From: Opitutia bacterium ISCC 52
Lineage (GTDB): Bacteria; Verrucomicrobiota; Verrucomicrobiia; Opitutales; UBA2995
Direction: 5' to 3'
Length of the DNA: 64,000 nt
NCBI GenBank assembly: GCA_014529675.2
Contig: CP076040.1
Location: 1,612,001-1,676,000, forward strand
Part shown: positions 8,719 through 19,700 of the stretch, piece by piece
Numbering within the stretch: the first letter of the stretch is position 1
Layout of the letters: every line of letters starts with the position of its first letter
The notes under the pieces: generated by a model
Told to the model about the DNA's origin: nothing
Database searches by the model: none
What the model saw: only the letters and a program-made list of their open reading frames with translations
Program-made: the position numbers and the translations under genes

Positions 8719-9537
8719 TTAGGAGTCTCTTCGGAACGCATAAACGTCCTGGTGATTATCCCACCCGGCAGGCTCAAAACCTACGCATGACCAATCGCCG
8801 GCTTCCGCGGCGAGCTTTCTAATGACTGCGTCGCTGGTTAGGGAGATCCCATAGCCCTCTTTGCTTTTATTATATTCAGAGAAAGCAGCACCTGATTCTC
8901 GATAGCCTTGTAGGAGTTTCTCAACGAGATCCGGGGTTAAAGAATAATTGATTTCACCGCGTGTCAGAAGATTTTCAACGCGGATCCCATGACTGGTAAA
9001 AACGCACGTGCCCCCTGGGTTTAGATGCCGAAAGAAGAAGTGGAGCAGAGATGCTATTCCTCCTTTATCCAAATGCGTGATAAGTGAGCCGCACCAAATC
9101 AGGTCATGCCTACAATTGAGTTCTAGCTCGTCAAAATCTGGCCTGGAAGTCATCGTCTTGGCTTTAAAAATGCGGGAGCAGAATCGATTAGCTTTTTTAT
9201 CCAGGTCGGCTCCTTCGATTTGAGCGTGCGGAAAGGCCGCTTTTAAGAAGCGCATCACACGACCATAGCCACATGGAAAGTCTAAGATAGAACTCGGGCT
9301 AGTTAATCCGGAAGAAGCAATCACTTGTTGGATACACTTCATTGCTGACAGGCCTACTTTCAAGTAATGCTCTCCGCCATCCGTAACATATCCGGATTCA
9401 TTCTTATGAACTCGAGGAGATATTTGTCTGAGCCAGGTTATTTCCTCTGAACTATAATTCTCCTTCTCGAGAAGTTTATCTACTGCGTTTTGGAGTGTTG
9501 GCGACTTTAAGGACTTAAGCATGGTCGCAGGATGCAT
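8719..9537 (-). CDS. Class I SAM-dependent methyltransferase
   Basis: This 272-residue cytoplasmic protein has a Rossmann methyltransferase core. Motif I is ILDFPCGYGRV near residue 100. An acidic loop, EGADLD, for SAM ribose binding follows, and then LIWCGSLITHL and LNPGGTCVFTSHG as motifs IV-VI. The N-terminal 90 residues (including EITWLRQISPRV) and the C-terminal segment are not specific enough to name a substrate. It lies 18 bp downstream of the SGNH hydrolase gene on the same strand, which suggests co-transcription. It ends one base from the end of the convergent desaturase gene. Confidence 0.8.
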   Translation of the reverse strand: MHPATMLKSLKSPTLQNAVDKLLEKENYSSEEITWLRQISPRVHKNESGYVTDGGEHYLKVGLSAMKCIQQVIASSGLTSPSSILDFPCGYGRVMRFLKAAFPHAQIEGADLDKKANRFCSRIFKAKTMTSRPDFDELELNCRHDLIWCGSLITHLDKGGIASLLHFFFRHLNPGGTCVFTSHGIRVENLLTRGEINYSLTPDLVEKLLQGYRESGAAFSEYNKSKEGYGISLTSDAVIRKLAAEAGDWSCVGFEPAGWDNHQDVYAFRRDS

Positions 9538-9555
9538 CCACCAAGGTGGGTTTCT

Positions 9556-10233
9556 TTATTTTAGGTGAGGTGTGAGCGCTTCGTTCCACACTTCATATCC
9601 GGCGTCACTCATATGAAGCATGTCGTCAGCGAACAAATCTAAATGGAACTTGCCATCCTCGTCAAAAAACCGATCACAGGCCTCTCTGATATAGCTTATT
9701 CGCTCATCCTTGATGGCTTCCATTTCCAGTAAATAATTGAAAGCAAGTTCGGTTTCGAAAATGGCAGCGCGTTTTGGACTGGGTCGAGATGCCAGAACTA
9801 ATAGTCTTCCGTTTGGGACGCGTTTGAATAGCTGTTGCGTAAACTTCCTGAAATCTTCGATGACCTGCTGTGCGGGTTTTCGAGCCCATAGGTCGTTGCT
9901 TCCGCAATACATCACCGTAATGGCTGGTTCATACTGAAGCACCGTTTCTTCAATGTAGTGATTAAGGTCGGAGATCTGTGAGCCTCCAAATCCGCGGTTG
10001 AGAGCCTTGAGCCCGGGAAAGACTTTTGGAATGTTCAAGCGGCGAATGCTTGAGCTGCCGACAAAGACAATGCCGCCTTTACCATGAAAGTTCTCGGCAT
10101 CATCCACCCCGAATTCAGCGATGGCCTTGGCGTAGCGCTTGGGATCTGGATCTGCAGCCCTTTGTGAGTAAAGAGGCTGCAGAATAAGCAAGGAAGTACA
10201 GAGGGCTAAGAATAGGCGAATCGAGAATTTCAT
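9556..10233 (-). CDS. Exported SGNH/GDSL-family hydrolase
   Basis: This 225-residue protein has an N-terminal signal sequence (about residues 1-23, FSIRLFLALCTSLLILQPLYS). All four SGNH blocks are visible: block I FVGSSSIRRL with the nucleophile Ser, block II NRGFGGSQ with Gly, block III MYCGSNDLW with Asn, and block V DMLHMSDAG with the Asp and His. It probably acts as an esterase or lipase on acylated carbohydrate or lipid in the periplasm. The length is typical. It is the first gene of a leftward pair with the methyltransferase, and its promoter would lie in the AT-rich gap shared with the efflux operon. Confidence 0.85.
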   Translation of the reverse strand: MKFSIRLFLALCTSLLILQPLYSQRAADPDPKRYAKAIAEFGVDDAENFHGKGGIVFVGSSSIRRLNIPKVFPGLKALNRGFGGSQISDLNHYIEETVLQYEPAITVMYCGSNDLWARKPAQQVIEDFRKFTQQLFKRVPNGRLLVLASRPSPKRAAIFETELAFNYLLEMEAIKDERISYIREACDRFFDEDGKFHLDLFADDMLHMSDAGYEVWNEALTPHLK

Positions 10234-10388
10234 AGGCTATTTCTAGCCTGTGATTTCGCAGTTCGTCGTCGAGGCAAAACACGGATTTTACGGTATGATT
10301 GGAACTAATATTAAAATCTTTTCATTTAAATAAATCCTAGGACTATAACACGTTGAAAATAAGATACTTACTTAACTCGTATTCTTAA

Positions 10389-10414
10389 TTACAAATATTA
10401 TTAATTGTTTGTAA
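10389..10414. promoter_or_regulatory. Candidate operator dyad 1 upstream of the RND efflux array
   Basis: Seven-bp arms TTACAAA and TTTGTAA are separated by 12 AT-rich bases in the gap between the divergent SGNH gene and the outer-membrane efflux gene. The symmetry fits a dimeric repressor site, but AT-rich DNA produces such dyads by chance, so confidence is low. Confidence 0.25.
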
Positions 10415-10427
10415 CCTAAGTTTGGAA

Positions 10428-10450
10428 GTCTACGTTTCAGAAACATAGAC
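10428..10450. promoter_or_regulatory. Candidate operator dyad 2 (TetR-like size) upstream of the RND efflux array
   Basis: A 23-bp dyad has arms GTCTA-C-GTTTC and GAAAC-A-TAGAC around one central base, with 10 of 11 positions symmetric. It ends 38 bp before the start of the efflux lipoprotein gene. Size and placement fit a TetR- or MarR-type repressor operator, commonly found in front of RND pumps. No regulator gene is adjacent. Confidence 0.4.
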
Positions 10451-10488
10451 GAAATTGCGTTTAACCCTAGCCATCTCTGATATACCTG

Positions 10489-11967
10489 ATGCCAAAACAT
10501 CATTCTTTGTACCCAGACATTTGTTTGGATAACAGCTCACATGCTGAACGGAGTATAAAACTTGCCCTTACGGTAGCCTTGTCTTCCCTGTTGCTACTCA
10601 GTGGGTGTGTTACGAAATCTCCACCAAACCAGTCCGATAAATTGGATATTACCGCCCCTGCCAGTTTCGTTTCCGATAACGACAGAGCTCCTTTCTGGAA
10701 CGACGGGTGGATGCAGGATATCCAGGACCCCATGCTTCCTAAGATTATTGCTGAAGCATTGGAGCATAACTATAATTTAGTGGCCGCTGAAGGGCGTCTC
10801 GAAGCCGCACGTGCAACGGCTGTGATTCAGGGCTCTGGTAAATACCCCAGCCTGACACTCAATACCTCGGGAAACCGATCGCAGCGTAATAATGCGGGAG
10901 GGGTAGTTATCACGAGTAATCAGAGTAAGAATTTTGGTTTAAACGGAAGGACCAATTGGGAGTTGGATCTCTGGGGACGTGTGAGAGACCAAGCGTCTGC
11001 TGGTCTGGCTGACTATCAGGCTTCGGTTGAAGATTACCGGGATGCTCGTTTCTCAATAGCCGCCAATGTGGCTCGTGCCTGGTATCGGGCTATCTCTTCG
11101 GAGCTACAACTCCAGATATCCATTGAGAGCTTGGAAACCTTTGAGTCCAATTTAGAGATTATTGAGGAAAACTTTAAGCGAGGTATCGCGCGCGCGCTCG
11201 ATCTTCATTTGATGCGGGCGAATGTCGCCAATTCTAAGAGTAGTTATGAGACTCGTCTGAGAGCTTTCGAAGGTGATCGCCGAACGCTTGAAATTCTTCT
11301 CGGGAGATATCCTGCGAATGAGATAGCGATCGCCAAAGAATTGCCGCAGATAAAGAAGTCGATTCCTGTGGGGCTTCCCGATGATCTCCTGAATCGTCGT
11401 CCCGACATCCGTTCTGCTGAACGCCGGTTGGCTGCAGACTCGAAGGGTGTCGATGTCGCGAAGAAAGCGCTGTTACCAGGAATTAATCTTAATGGAAGCT
11501 ATGGAACGAGCACCCGGGAATTTGATCTTCTAACAGATGAACGATTTAAAGTTTGGAGCTATGGTTACAATATAAGTCTTCCGGTGCTCCAAGGTGGACG
11601 AATCAACGCGACCAAGGATCGAACCTATGCTGTCTATAAGCAATCACTGGCCAACTATCATCAATCGGTCTTGAGAGCTTTTGAAGAAGTTGAAACTTCG
11701 CTTTCAGATGAAGACTCTCTTTTCCGTGATGAAGAAGCGCTTCGTGAGACGGTCGTGGAATACAATGCGGCGGTTGATTTAGCCTGGGAACAATACAATC
11801 GAGGCTTGGTTGATATTATCACCGTCCTGGATTCCCAGCGTCGCCTCTTCAATGCCGAACGCTCTCTAATTGTTATCAGCAACCAAAGAATTCAAAGTCG
11901 AATCGGACTCTACCTGGCCTTGGGTGGAGGATTCGTTGACGAGGAAGAGGAACCCGAAACTTATTAA
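10489..11967 (+). CDS. RND-type outer-membrane efflux lipoprotein (TolC/NodT family)
   Basis: This 492-residue protein carries a lipoprotein signal ending LLLLSG-C40, so the mature protein would be anchored by Cys40. The rest has the two repeated helical halves of the outer-membrane efflux factor family: IIAEALEHNYNLVAAEGRLEA, GRTNWELDLWGRVRDQ, and in the second half GLPDDLLNRRPDIRSAERRLA and SLPVLQGGRINATKDR. Trimers form a channel through the outer membrane and a tunnel in the periplasm. It is the first gene of the efflux set, 6 bp ahead of the adaptor gene, and is the only outer-membrane component for five permeases. Confidence 0.93.
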   Translation: MPKHHSLYPDICLDNSSHAERSIKLALTVALSSLLLLSGCVTKSPPNQSDKLDITAPASFVSDNDRAPFWNDGWMQDIQDPMLPKIIAEALEHNYNLVAAEGRLEAARATAVIQGSGKYPSLTLNTSGNRSQRNNAGGVVITSNQSKNFGLNGRTNWELDLWGRVRDQASAGLADYQASVEDYRDARFSIAANVARAWYRAISSELQLQISIESLETFESNLEIIEENFKRGIARALDLHLMRANVANSKSSYETRLRAFEGDRRTLEILLGRYPANEIAIAKELPQIKKSIPVGLPDDLLNRRPDIRSAERRLAADSKGVDVAKKALLPGINLNGSYGTSTREFDLLTDERFKVWSYGYNISLPVLQGGRINATKDRTYAVYKQSLANYHQSVLRAFEEVETSLSDEDSLFRDEEALRETVVEYNAAVDLAWEQYNRGLVDIITVLDSQRRLFNAERSLIVISNQRIQSRIGLYLALGGGFVDEEEEPETY

Positions 11968-11973
11968 TTTCCC

Positions 11974-13422
11974 ATGAAAATACTCAGAATCTTATTACCC
12001 TTAGTTATCCTTGGTGGAGCTGGCTTTCTCGCCTACTGGATCATCTCTACGAAGCCGGAGCCACGGCAAAGAAACTTTACACCGGGTGCCACGCAAGTGG
12101 AGGTGTTCGTTCTTAAGCCGAGTAGCTACCAGGTAGAACTGGAAACGCAGGGCACGGTGCGAGCACGCACTGAAAGTACCCTGATTCCCGAAGTGCGTGG
12201 TCGTATCCTGGAGATCGGAGCTAACTTCCGTGAAGGTGCTTTCTTTGAAGAAGGGGATGTGCTCATGCGAATTGATCCCCGCGATTATCAAACCGAGCTG
12301 GTGGTTGCGGATGCAAACCTGGCTCAAATGCAACTGGCATTGAGTGAAGAAGAGGCTCGTGCGGAACAAGCTTACGAAGACTGGATACGTCTGGGGCTTG
12401 GTGAGGAACCTGGAGAATTGGTGCTTCGTACTCCACAGCTCAAACGAGCCAAAGCGAATGTATCTTCCTCTGAAGCTCGCCTGGAAACAGCCAAGCGCAA
12501 TCTTGAGAAGACTGAAATTAAAGCCCCTTACGCAGGAAGAATTCTTACCAAGAACGTAGATGTGGGGCAGTATGTTTCTCCTGGAAATCAAATGGCTGAA
12601 ATTTATGCCGTCGATTTTGCTGAGGTGCGCTTGCCGCTTACAGAAACTCAACTTACGTTTTTAGACTTACCAGAAATCTATCGCGGAGAGCAGCCTAACT
12701 TCAGAGATGGACCCAATGTGGTTCTTTCTTCGAACGTTGCCGACAAAACGCATGATTGGAATGGACGCATCACGAGAGCAGAAGGTAGTTTCGATACCCG
12801 TACGCGTCAGTTATTTATCATTGCGCAAGTCCGCAATCCGTATGGTCGGACTGATGACGAAAAGCCACCTCTAAAAGTGGGCTCCTTTGTGAAGGCAAAG
12901 ATTCGTGGTGCCGTTCTTGAAAACGTGTTTGTGGTACCACGCCGTTTGCTTCGGGAAAACTCCTTTCTGTTAACGGTAGATGAGAATGATACGCTCCGTC
13001 GCAAAACAGTGGATATTGTTTGGCAGAATGATTCATCGATTATTGTGAATGGTGGATTGGAGCCAGGAGACAGGATTTGTTTAACCGACGTTCCATTTGC
13101 ACTTGAAGCCTTACCAGTAGAAGCTACCGAATTGGACAAGCTTCCCTTTGAAGTTGAAAAGGTGGATGTAGAAGCTGTCGTGGCTCGCCGAGCGGCTGCC
13201 GCACCTCAAGGAGGAGCTGGCGGATTCTTAGGACAATTGATGTCGGCTATACCCGCAGACAAACCGATCCCCGCGGATTTAAAGGCCAAGCTGGAAGCTG
13301 CTTCTTCTGATCGCTCCAAGATGAGACCTGCCATGCAGGAGCTCCGCGCCTGGGCCGAGAAAGAAGGTATTGAACTGCCCGGTGGTGGTGGAGGCGGAGG
13401 TGGCCGAGGAGGTCGAGGCTAA
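11974..13422 (+). CDS. RND periplasmic adaptor (membrane fusion protein)
   Basis: This 482-residue protein has an N-terminal membrane anchor (residues 4-25), a lipoyl-like half motif, an alpha-hairpin of about residues 110-175 rich in Ala/Glu/Lys, the second lipoyl half (IKAPYAGRILTKNVDVGQYV), a beta barrel and a membrane-proximal domain. It would bridge the inner-membrane pump to the outer-membrane channel. The C-terminal 80 residues are unusual: after FEVEKVDVEAVVARR comes an Ala/Pro-rich helical region and a tail of eight consecutive glycines followed by RGGRG. It starts 6 bp after the efflux lipoprotein gene and precedes the five permeases by 96 bp, so it is the only adaptor available locally. 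Confidence 0.93.
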   Translation: MKILRILLPLVILGGAGFLAYWIISTKPEPRQRNFTPGATQVEVFVLKPSSYQVELETQGTVRARTESTLIPEVRGRILEIGANFREGAFFEEGDVLMRIDPRDYQTELVVADANLAQMQLALSEEEARAEQAYEDWIRLGLGEEPGELVLRTPQLKRAKANVSSSEARLETAKRNLEKTEIKAPYAGRILTKNVDVGQYVSPGNQMAEIYAVDFAEVRLPLTETQLTFLDLPEIYRGEQPNFRDGPNVVLSSNVADKTHDWNGRITRAEGSFDTRTRQLFIIAQVRNPYGRTDDEKPPLKVGSFVKAKIRGAVLENVFVVPRRLLRENSFLLTVDENDTLRRKTVDIVWQNDSSIIVNGGLEPGDRICLTDVPFALEALPVEATELDKLPFEVEKVDVEAVVARRAAAAPQGGAGGFLGQLMSAIPADKPIPADLKAKLEAASSDRSKMRPAMQELRAWAEKEGIELPGGGGGGGGRGGRG

Positions 13423-13518
13423 ATTTCCATTCTCCACATCTCATATTTTCAGTAAGTCTCCTATAGAAACAATTATGTCTCAGTCTTCGGATCAGAGTTA
13501 ACCCTTACTTTAAGAACA

Positions 13519-16500
13519 ATGCATGGAATGATCGCATGGTTTGCGCGGAACGGCGTAGCCGCAAATTTGTTAATGTTTGCAATTATAGCTGGAGGGTTTT
13601 GGTCCATAAAAGACAAAATTATTCTTCAAGAGTATCCTGAATTTCCACCGCGCGAAATTCGAGTTTCTGTTTCTTACAGAGGATCTACTCCTGGTGAAAT
13701 TGAACAAGCCATTCTTACCCGGCTTGAGGAGGCTCTTTACGATATTGAAGGTATTGAAGAAATGGAGGGTCGCGCTAGTGGTAGTTCTGGAACTGTTACT
13801 CTGCTCATCGAAGACGGTTATAATTTAAGTGAAAAACTGGATGAAGTAACCAATCGAGTTTCTACGATTCGGACGTTTCCTCCAGAAGCGGAACGCCCTC
13901 AGATCGAATTGAGGTCACGGTCTGAGCGAGTTATCACGATGGTTCTTTCAGGCGAATTAAGTGAAAAGGATCTTACACGACTTGGAGAACAAATCCGCGA
14001 TGAAGTTTCTAATGTCCCGGGTATTACTCTTGCATCCTTAAAGGCAGTTCGTCCCTACGAAATCGCCATCGAAATTTCAGAGTCTACGCTCAAGCAGTAT
14101 GGTCTTACCTTCGATCAAGTTACTCGTGCGATTCGATCGTCGTCGGTTGATTTATCTGCCGGTAGTGTAAAAACGGAGACAGGCCGAATCTTACTCCGCA
14201 CTAATCAACAGGCTTACGATTACGAAGACTACTCAGGAATTACTATTCTTACGCGACCTGACGGAACGAAAATTAAGGTGAGTGATGTCGCCAATGTTAT
14301 TGATGGCTTTGACGAGACTCCGATTGTTGCTCGATATAATGGTGAGCGAGCCATTGCAATAGATGTATTCCGGACCGGGATGCAGAATATAATTGAGATT
14401 GGGGATGACGTTAAAGAATTCATTGCCATAAAACAACAGCAGTTACCCGAAGGCATTACCTTGGGTTACTGGTCCGATGATTCAGAACGAATTAAGGTAC
14501 GCTTAGCTACACTTCAGGATAGTGCCATTTTTGGTTTTATTCTAGTTGTTATTATACTGTCTTTGTTCCTCCGGCCTACCTTGGCTTTTTGGGTCGCATG
14601 GGGTATTCCTATCGCTTTTGCGGGCACCTTCCTTTTGTTACCTTTCCTTGGACTTTCATTGAACGTAATCACCTTGATGGCATTCATCATGACTTTGGGG
14701 ATTGTGGTGGATGATGCCATTGTTACGGGGGAGAATGTCTTTCAACATATGCAGCGTGGTGAAAAACCACTGGCCGCTTCGATCAAAGGTACTAACGAGG
14801 TTGCTATTCCTGTAATATTTGGAGTTATAACTACCATGGTGGCTTTCTTCCCGCTTGTCATGCAAGGAGGCACCGGTGGAAGTATTTATAAGAACATCCC
14901 CATGGTGGTGATTCCGGTACTGTTTTTCTCTTTGGTCGAGTCTAAATTGATTCTGCCGGCTCACCTAAAGCACTGCACTCACCTTGCTGACAAAACAACC
15001 AAACAAAATATATTTACAAAGTTCCAGCGTTTCTTTGCCGATGGTTTGGAATCGTTCGTTCTGAAATATTACCGACCTGCCTTGAATAAGGCTTTAATCA
15101 ATCGGTATGTTTCATTATCCATCTTTATTGGACTGCTCGTGGTGTTCCTGGCTCTGGTTTTTGGTGATCGTATTGGTTACCGTCGCCGAACGAGCACTCC
15201 TCAGGATACCACGACTATCACTTTACTCATGCCTGCGGGCACCAACTTTGAGGTCACTCAGGAAAAGGTGGATATCATTGAAGCAGCTGCTTTGAAATTA
15301 AAGAAGGACGTCAATGAACGCTTTGATACCATTGTCATCCAAAACGTGTTTGCGACAGCTGGAGGACAACCCTTCGGTGATGGACGTCGTCGCGGTGGTG
15401 GGCCCTCGGCGGGCGTTGCTGAAATGGGTGAGATATTAATTGAGCTGACTCCATCTGAGACTCGCAGCGTTCAATACGGAGGTCGTGAGCTGGTATCCGA
15501 ACTTCGGAATCTTGTTCCTCCAATGCCTGAAGCGGAAACTTTAAGTTTTTCATTCGAGCGGGGAGGAGGCCGAGCGGCAATGACCTTCCAAATTATTCAT
15601 CCTGACGTGGATTTACTTAAGGAAGCTTCCGGTGATTTGCAGAGGAAGTTAGCATCCTTCGAGGGACTTTACGATATTTCTGATTCCTACGAACGGGCGA
15701 ATGATGAATTTGAGTTGGATCTGAAGCCCGAGGCTGAGTACTTAGGCGTCACAGCTAGTAATCTTGCGCAGCAAGTTCGCACCGCATTTTTTGGATCCGA
15801 GGCACAACGCATTCAACGGGGTCGCGATGAAATTCGAGTCATGGTTCGTTATCCCGAGAGTGAGCGACGCTCCCTGGGGTCACTGCAAAGTATGATGATT
15901 CGCACCGCGAATGGGACCGAGGTTCCATTTGGGACCGTGGCCGATATTGTTCCCGGTAGAAGCTTACCATCCATTCAACGGATTGACCGAAAGCGGATTA
16001 TTCAAGTTCAGGCTGATGGTGATACTGCAACATTGGATATTGAAGCCATTGAAGCCGAAATCCTGGACTCATACCTGCCTCAGTTGGCAGCAACCAAATA
16101 TCCTGGACTCCAGTATGAAGTGAGCGGGAGGGCTGCTGAGGAGCGTGAGAATCAACGTCGGATGCGTATTGGTATTTACGTGATCTTAGCTGTGATTTAC
16201 GCCCTGTTGGCGATACCATTTAGAAGCTACTTTCAGCCGATAATCGTTATGTCAGCCATTCCTTTTGGGGTGGTCGGTGCCATTTTGGGACACTACTTTA
16301 TGGCCAAGATTTTTGGTTACAACAACGGTCAGCCGATTATTACCCAACAATCGATCTTTGGTATGATGGCTTTGTCTGGAGTTGTAGTGAACGATACTCT
16401 GGTGATGGTTCACTTCATGAATTCAAGAGTGAAGGAAGGTATGCCGCTTGAAGAAGCGGTACGTCTGGCAGGAGTACGACGCTTTCGTCCTATTTTGCTT

Positions 16501-16746
16501 ACTTCCTTAACGACATTTTTCGGGCTTGCTCCACTCATGTTTGAAACAAGTCCACAGGCTGCAGTTCTTGTTCCTATGGCAATATCTTTGGCTTGGGGTA
16601 TCGTCTTTGCGACTGCCATCACATTGATGCTTATTCCTGTGCTCGTGCTGGTGTATAACGATCTGCAAATGGCCTTCTATAAGCTCTACGATATTGATCC
16701 TCATGCTCACGATGATGATGAAGACGAAGCTTTGAGTCCTGCATGA
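13519..16746 (+). CDS. RND inner-membrane permease, copy 1 of 5
   Basis: This 1075-residue AcrB/HAE1-type proton-driven pump has twelve membrane segments and two large periplasmic loops (about residues 35-330 and 560-860). TM4 carries the proton-relay pair D398-D399 in GIVVDDAIVTGEN. TM10 reads SGVVVNDTLVMVHF with N958-D959; the lysine of classical AcrB TM10 is not present. Periplasmic blocks include AVRPYEIAIEIS and AQQVRTAFFG. Its glycine-rich loop reads FGDGRRRGGG. The start follows a 96-bp gap with no obvious ribosome-binding site. It is the only copy with Thr after N-D in TM10. The substrate is unknown. Confidence 0.95.
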   Translation: MHGMIAWFARNGVAANLLMFAIIAGGFWSIKDKIILQEYPEFPPREIRVSVSYRGSTPGEIEQAILTRLEEALYDIEGIEEMEGRASGSSGTVTLLIEDGYNLSEKLDEVTNRVSTIRTFPPEAERPQIELRSRSERVITMVLSGELSEKDLTRLGEQIRDEVSNVPGITLASLKAVRPYEIAIEISESTLKQYGLTFDQVTRAIRSSSVDLSAGSVKTETGRILLRTNQQAYDYEDYSGITILTRPDGTKIKVSDVANVIDGFDETPIVARYNGERAIAIDVFRTGMQNIIEIGDDVKEFIAIKQQQLPEGITLGYWSDDSERIKVRLATLQDSAIFGFILVVIILSLFLRPTLAFWVAWGIPIAFAGTFLLLPFLGLSLNVITLMAFIMTLGIVVDDAIVTGENVFQHMQRGEKPLAASIKGTNEVAIPVIFGVITTMVAFFPLVMQGGTGGSIYKNIPMVVIPVLFFSLVESKLILPAHLKHCTHLADKTTKQNIFTKFQRFFADGLESFVLKYYRPALNKALINRYVSLSIFIGLLVVFLALVFGDRIGYRRRTSTPQDTTTITLLMPAGTNFEVTQEKVDIIEAAALKLKKDVNERFDTIVIQNVFATAGGQPFGDGRRRGGGPSAGVAEMGEILIELTPSETRSVQYGGRELVSELRNLVPPMPEAETLSFSFERGGGRAAMTFQIIHPDVDLLKEASGDLQRKLASFEGLYDISDSYERANDEFELDLKPEAEYLGVTASNLAQQVRTAFFGSEAQRIQRGRDEIRVMVRYPESERRSLGSLQSMMIRTANGTEVPFGTVADIVPGRSLPSIQRIDRKRIIQVQADGDTATLDIEAIEAEILDSYLPQLAATKYPGLQYEVSGRAAEERENQRRMRIGIYVILAVIYALLAIPFRSYFQPIIVMSAIPFGVVGAILGHYFMAKIFGYNNGQPIITQQSIFGMMALSGVVVNDTLVMVHFMNSRVKEGMPLEEAVRLAGVRRFRPILLTSLTTFFGLAPLMFETSPQAAVLVPMAISLAWGIVFATAITLMLIPVLVLVYNDLQMAFYKLYDIDPHAHDDDEDEALSPA

Positions 16747-16789
16747 TGATTTCATGTAGGCCCTTAAATATTTTGATACAACCAATCCT

Positions 16790-19700
16790 ATGCACGGAAT
16801 AATAGCTTGGTTTGCACGCAATGGTGTTGCGGCAAATTTATTAATGATCGCTATCCTGGCGGGTGGCTTTTGGGCTGGATCCAGCAAAATCATCCTTCAG
16901 GATTTTCCAGATATTCCCTTTCGGAATATAACGGTTTCGGTCTCCTACCGTGGATCAACTCCGGGAGAGATCGAGCAGGCTATTGTTACTCGTCTGGAAG
17001 AGAATCTCTACGACATTGAAGGTATTAAAGAGATGGATGCTACGGCGAATTCGAACACTGGTATGGTTAGGCTGGAGATTGAAGAAGGTTACGATATGAG
17101 TGAGAAGCTCGATGAAGTGACCAATCGAGTATCTACCATTCGTACCTTTCCCCCTGAGGCTGAGCGTCCTCAAATCAGTCTGGTCAGTCGATCCGAACGT
17201 GTGATTACTTTGGTGTTATCCGGTGATTTAAGTGAGAAAGATGCAAAATCCCTCGGTGAGCAAATTCGGGATGAAGTTTCCAATCTTCCAGGACTTACCT
17301 TAGTTTCTCTGAAGGCGGTAAGGCCTTATGAAATAGCGATTGAGATTTCTGAACAGACGCTACGCCAGTATGGACTTACCTTCGATCAGGTCGTGCGTGC
17401 CATTCGCACATCATCTGTCGATTTATCCGCCGGAAGTGTGAAAACGGAAACCGGCCGGATTCTTCTACGCACGAATCAACAAGCGTACGATTACGAAGAT
17501 TTTTCCTCCATCACACTCATCACGAGAGAAGATGGAACCAAGATTAAGGTCGGTGATGTAGCTACGGTAAAGGACGGATTTGATGAAACCCCCATCGTTG
17601 CTCGTTACAATGGTGAACGTGCCATTGCCATAGATGTCTTCAGGACGGGTATGCAGAACATCATCGAAATTGGTGAGACGGTTAAGGAATTTGTGGCTCA
17701 GAAACAGCAGCAATTACCTGAAGGGATTTCGTTAACCTATTGGGACGATAGCTCGGAGCGGATCAAGCTCCAGCTGAACACGTTAAGGGATAGTGCCTTA
17801 TTGGGGTTTCTTCTGGTTGTAATCGTACTATCGATGTTTCTGCGGCCGACGTTGGCGTTTTGGGTGGCTTGGGGAATCCCTATCGCATTCTCAGGCACCT
17901 TCTTGTTACTTCCGTTTATGAATGTTTCCATCAACTTGGTAACATTGATGGCCTTTATTACGACGCTCGGTATCGTGGTGGATGATGCCATTGTGACGGG
18001 CGAAAATGTCTTTCAGCAAATGCAACGGGGTGTAAATCCGTTAACGGCTTCCATTAAAGGAACTCAGGAGGTGGCAGTGCCCGTTATATTTGGGGTCATC
18101 ACAACCATGGTGGCTTTCGCTCCTCTGCTTATGCAGTCAGGGACACGGGGTAGTGTATTTAAAAACATCCCTATCGTAGTAATACCCGTTCTGTTTTTCT
18201 CTCTGATTGAGTCCAAACTTATCTTGCCTGCTCACTTGAAGCATTGCACGCATATGGCAGATAAGAATCCCAAGTTGAATATATTTTCACGTTTTCAGCG
18301 GTTCTTCGCCGATGGGTTAGAGACGTTTATTGTAAAAGTATACCGACCTGTTTTGCATAAGGCATTGGATCATCGCTATGTATCTGCTGCTTTGTTTGTA
18401 GGTGTCCTTGTTGTATTTATCGCACTCGTTTTGGGAGATCGTATCGGTTATCGTGGTCGTCCTACTATTCCACAAGATACCACGACCATCACATTACAGA
18501 TGCCTGCCGGTACTTCTTTTTCGGTTACCCAAGAGAAGGTGGATATGATCGAGGCCGTTGCTTTAAAGCTAAAAAAAGATGTCAACGAACGGTTTGATGA
18601 ACAAGTCGTTCGGAACGTATTTGCTACAGCTGGGGGGCAACCCTTTGGCAGCTCCCGTGGACCTCGTCCTGGTGGTCCTGCTGCGGGGGTTGATGAGTTA
18701 GGCGAAATACTCATTGAACTCACCCCTTCAGAAACACGGAAGGCGGCATACAGTAGTCGTGATCTCGTTCTGGATATGCGCACCATGACTCCTCCCATTC
18801 CGGAGGCGGAACAACTCAACTTCTCTTTTGCTCGTGGAGGTTCGGAATCTGCGATGACCTTCGAGCTTATCCATCCGGATATTGACATATTAAAAGCTGC
18901 TTCTGCGGATTTACAGCGGAAGTTGGTAACCTTTGATGGATTATATGACATTGAAGATACTTACGAGCGTGCGAGTGATGAATATGAGTTGGATCTCAAA
19001 CCCGAAGCTGAATATTTGGGTGTAACTGCCGTCAACCTTGCTCAGCAGGTGCGCACCGCATTTTTTGGGTCCGAAGCTCAGAGGATTCAGCGGGGGCGTG
19101 ACGAAGTTCGAGTCATGGTTCGTTACCCGGAAAAAGAGCGTAAATCCATTGGCGCTCTGCAAAACATGATGATTCGAACCCCGAATGGAACGGAGGTGCC
19201 TTTTGAGACGGTGGCAACCATCGTGCCTGGAAAAAGCTTACCTAGTATCCAGAGGGTGGACCGCCAGCGTATCATTCATGTTATGGCAGATGGAGATGCC
19301 GAGGAACTGGACATCGAATCCATGGAAACTGAGATTCTGGAACAATACCTTCCTGAATTGATTGCTACTAAATATCCGGGCATGCAATTCGGCGTTCGAG
19401 GGTTTGCTCAATCCGCTAGAGAGAATACCGAGGAAATGATTCTGGGGATCTATATCATTCTGGGGGTGATTTATGCATTACTTGCCATTCCGTTCAGAAG
19501 TTATTTTCAACCTATCATTGTTATGTCGGCCATTCCATTTGGAGTAGTGGGTGCTATTTTTGGACACTATTTCATGGCTGTGCTCTTTGGTTGGAACGAT
19601 GGAGATCCGATTATCACCCAACCATCCATCTTTGGAATGATGGCATTGTCGGGGGTTGTAGTGAACGATAGCCTTGTGATGGTTCACTTTATGAATCGAA

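Noticed and set aside
12001-12651. A 216-codon leftward open frame
   Set aside because: It is antisense to the well-supported adaptor gene and has no recognisable domain.
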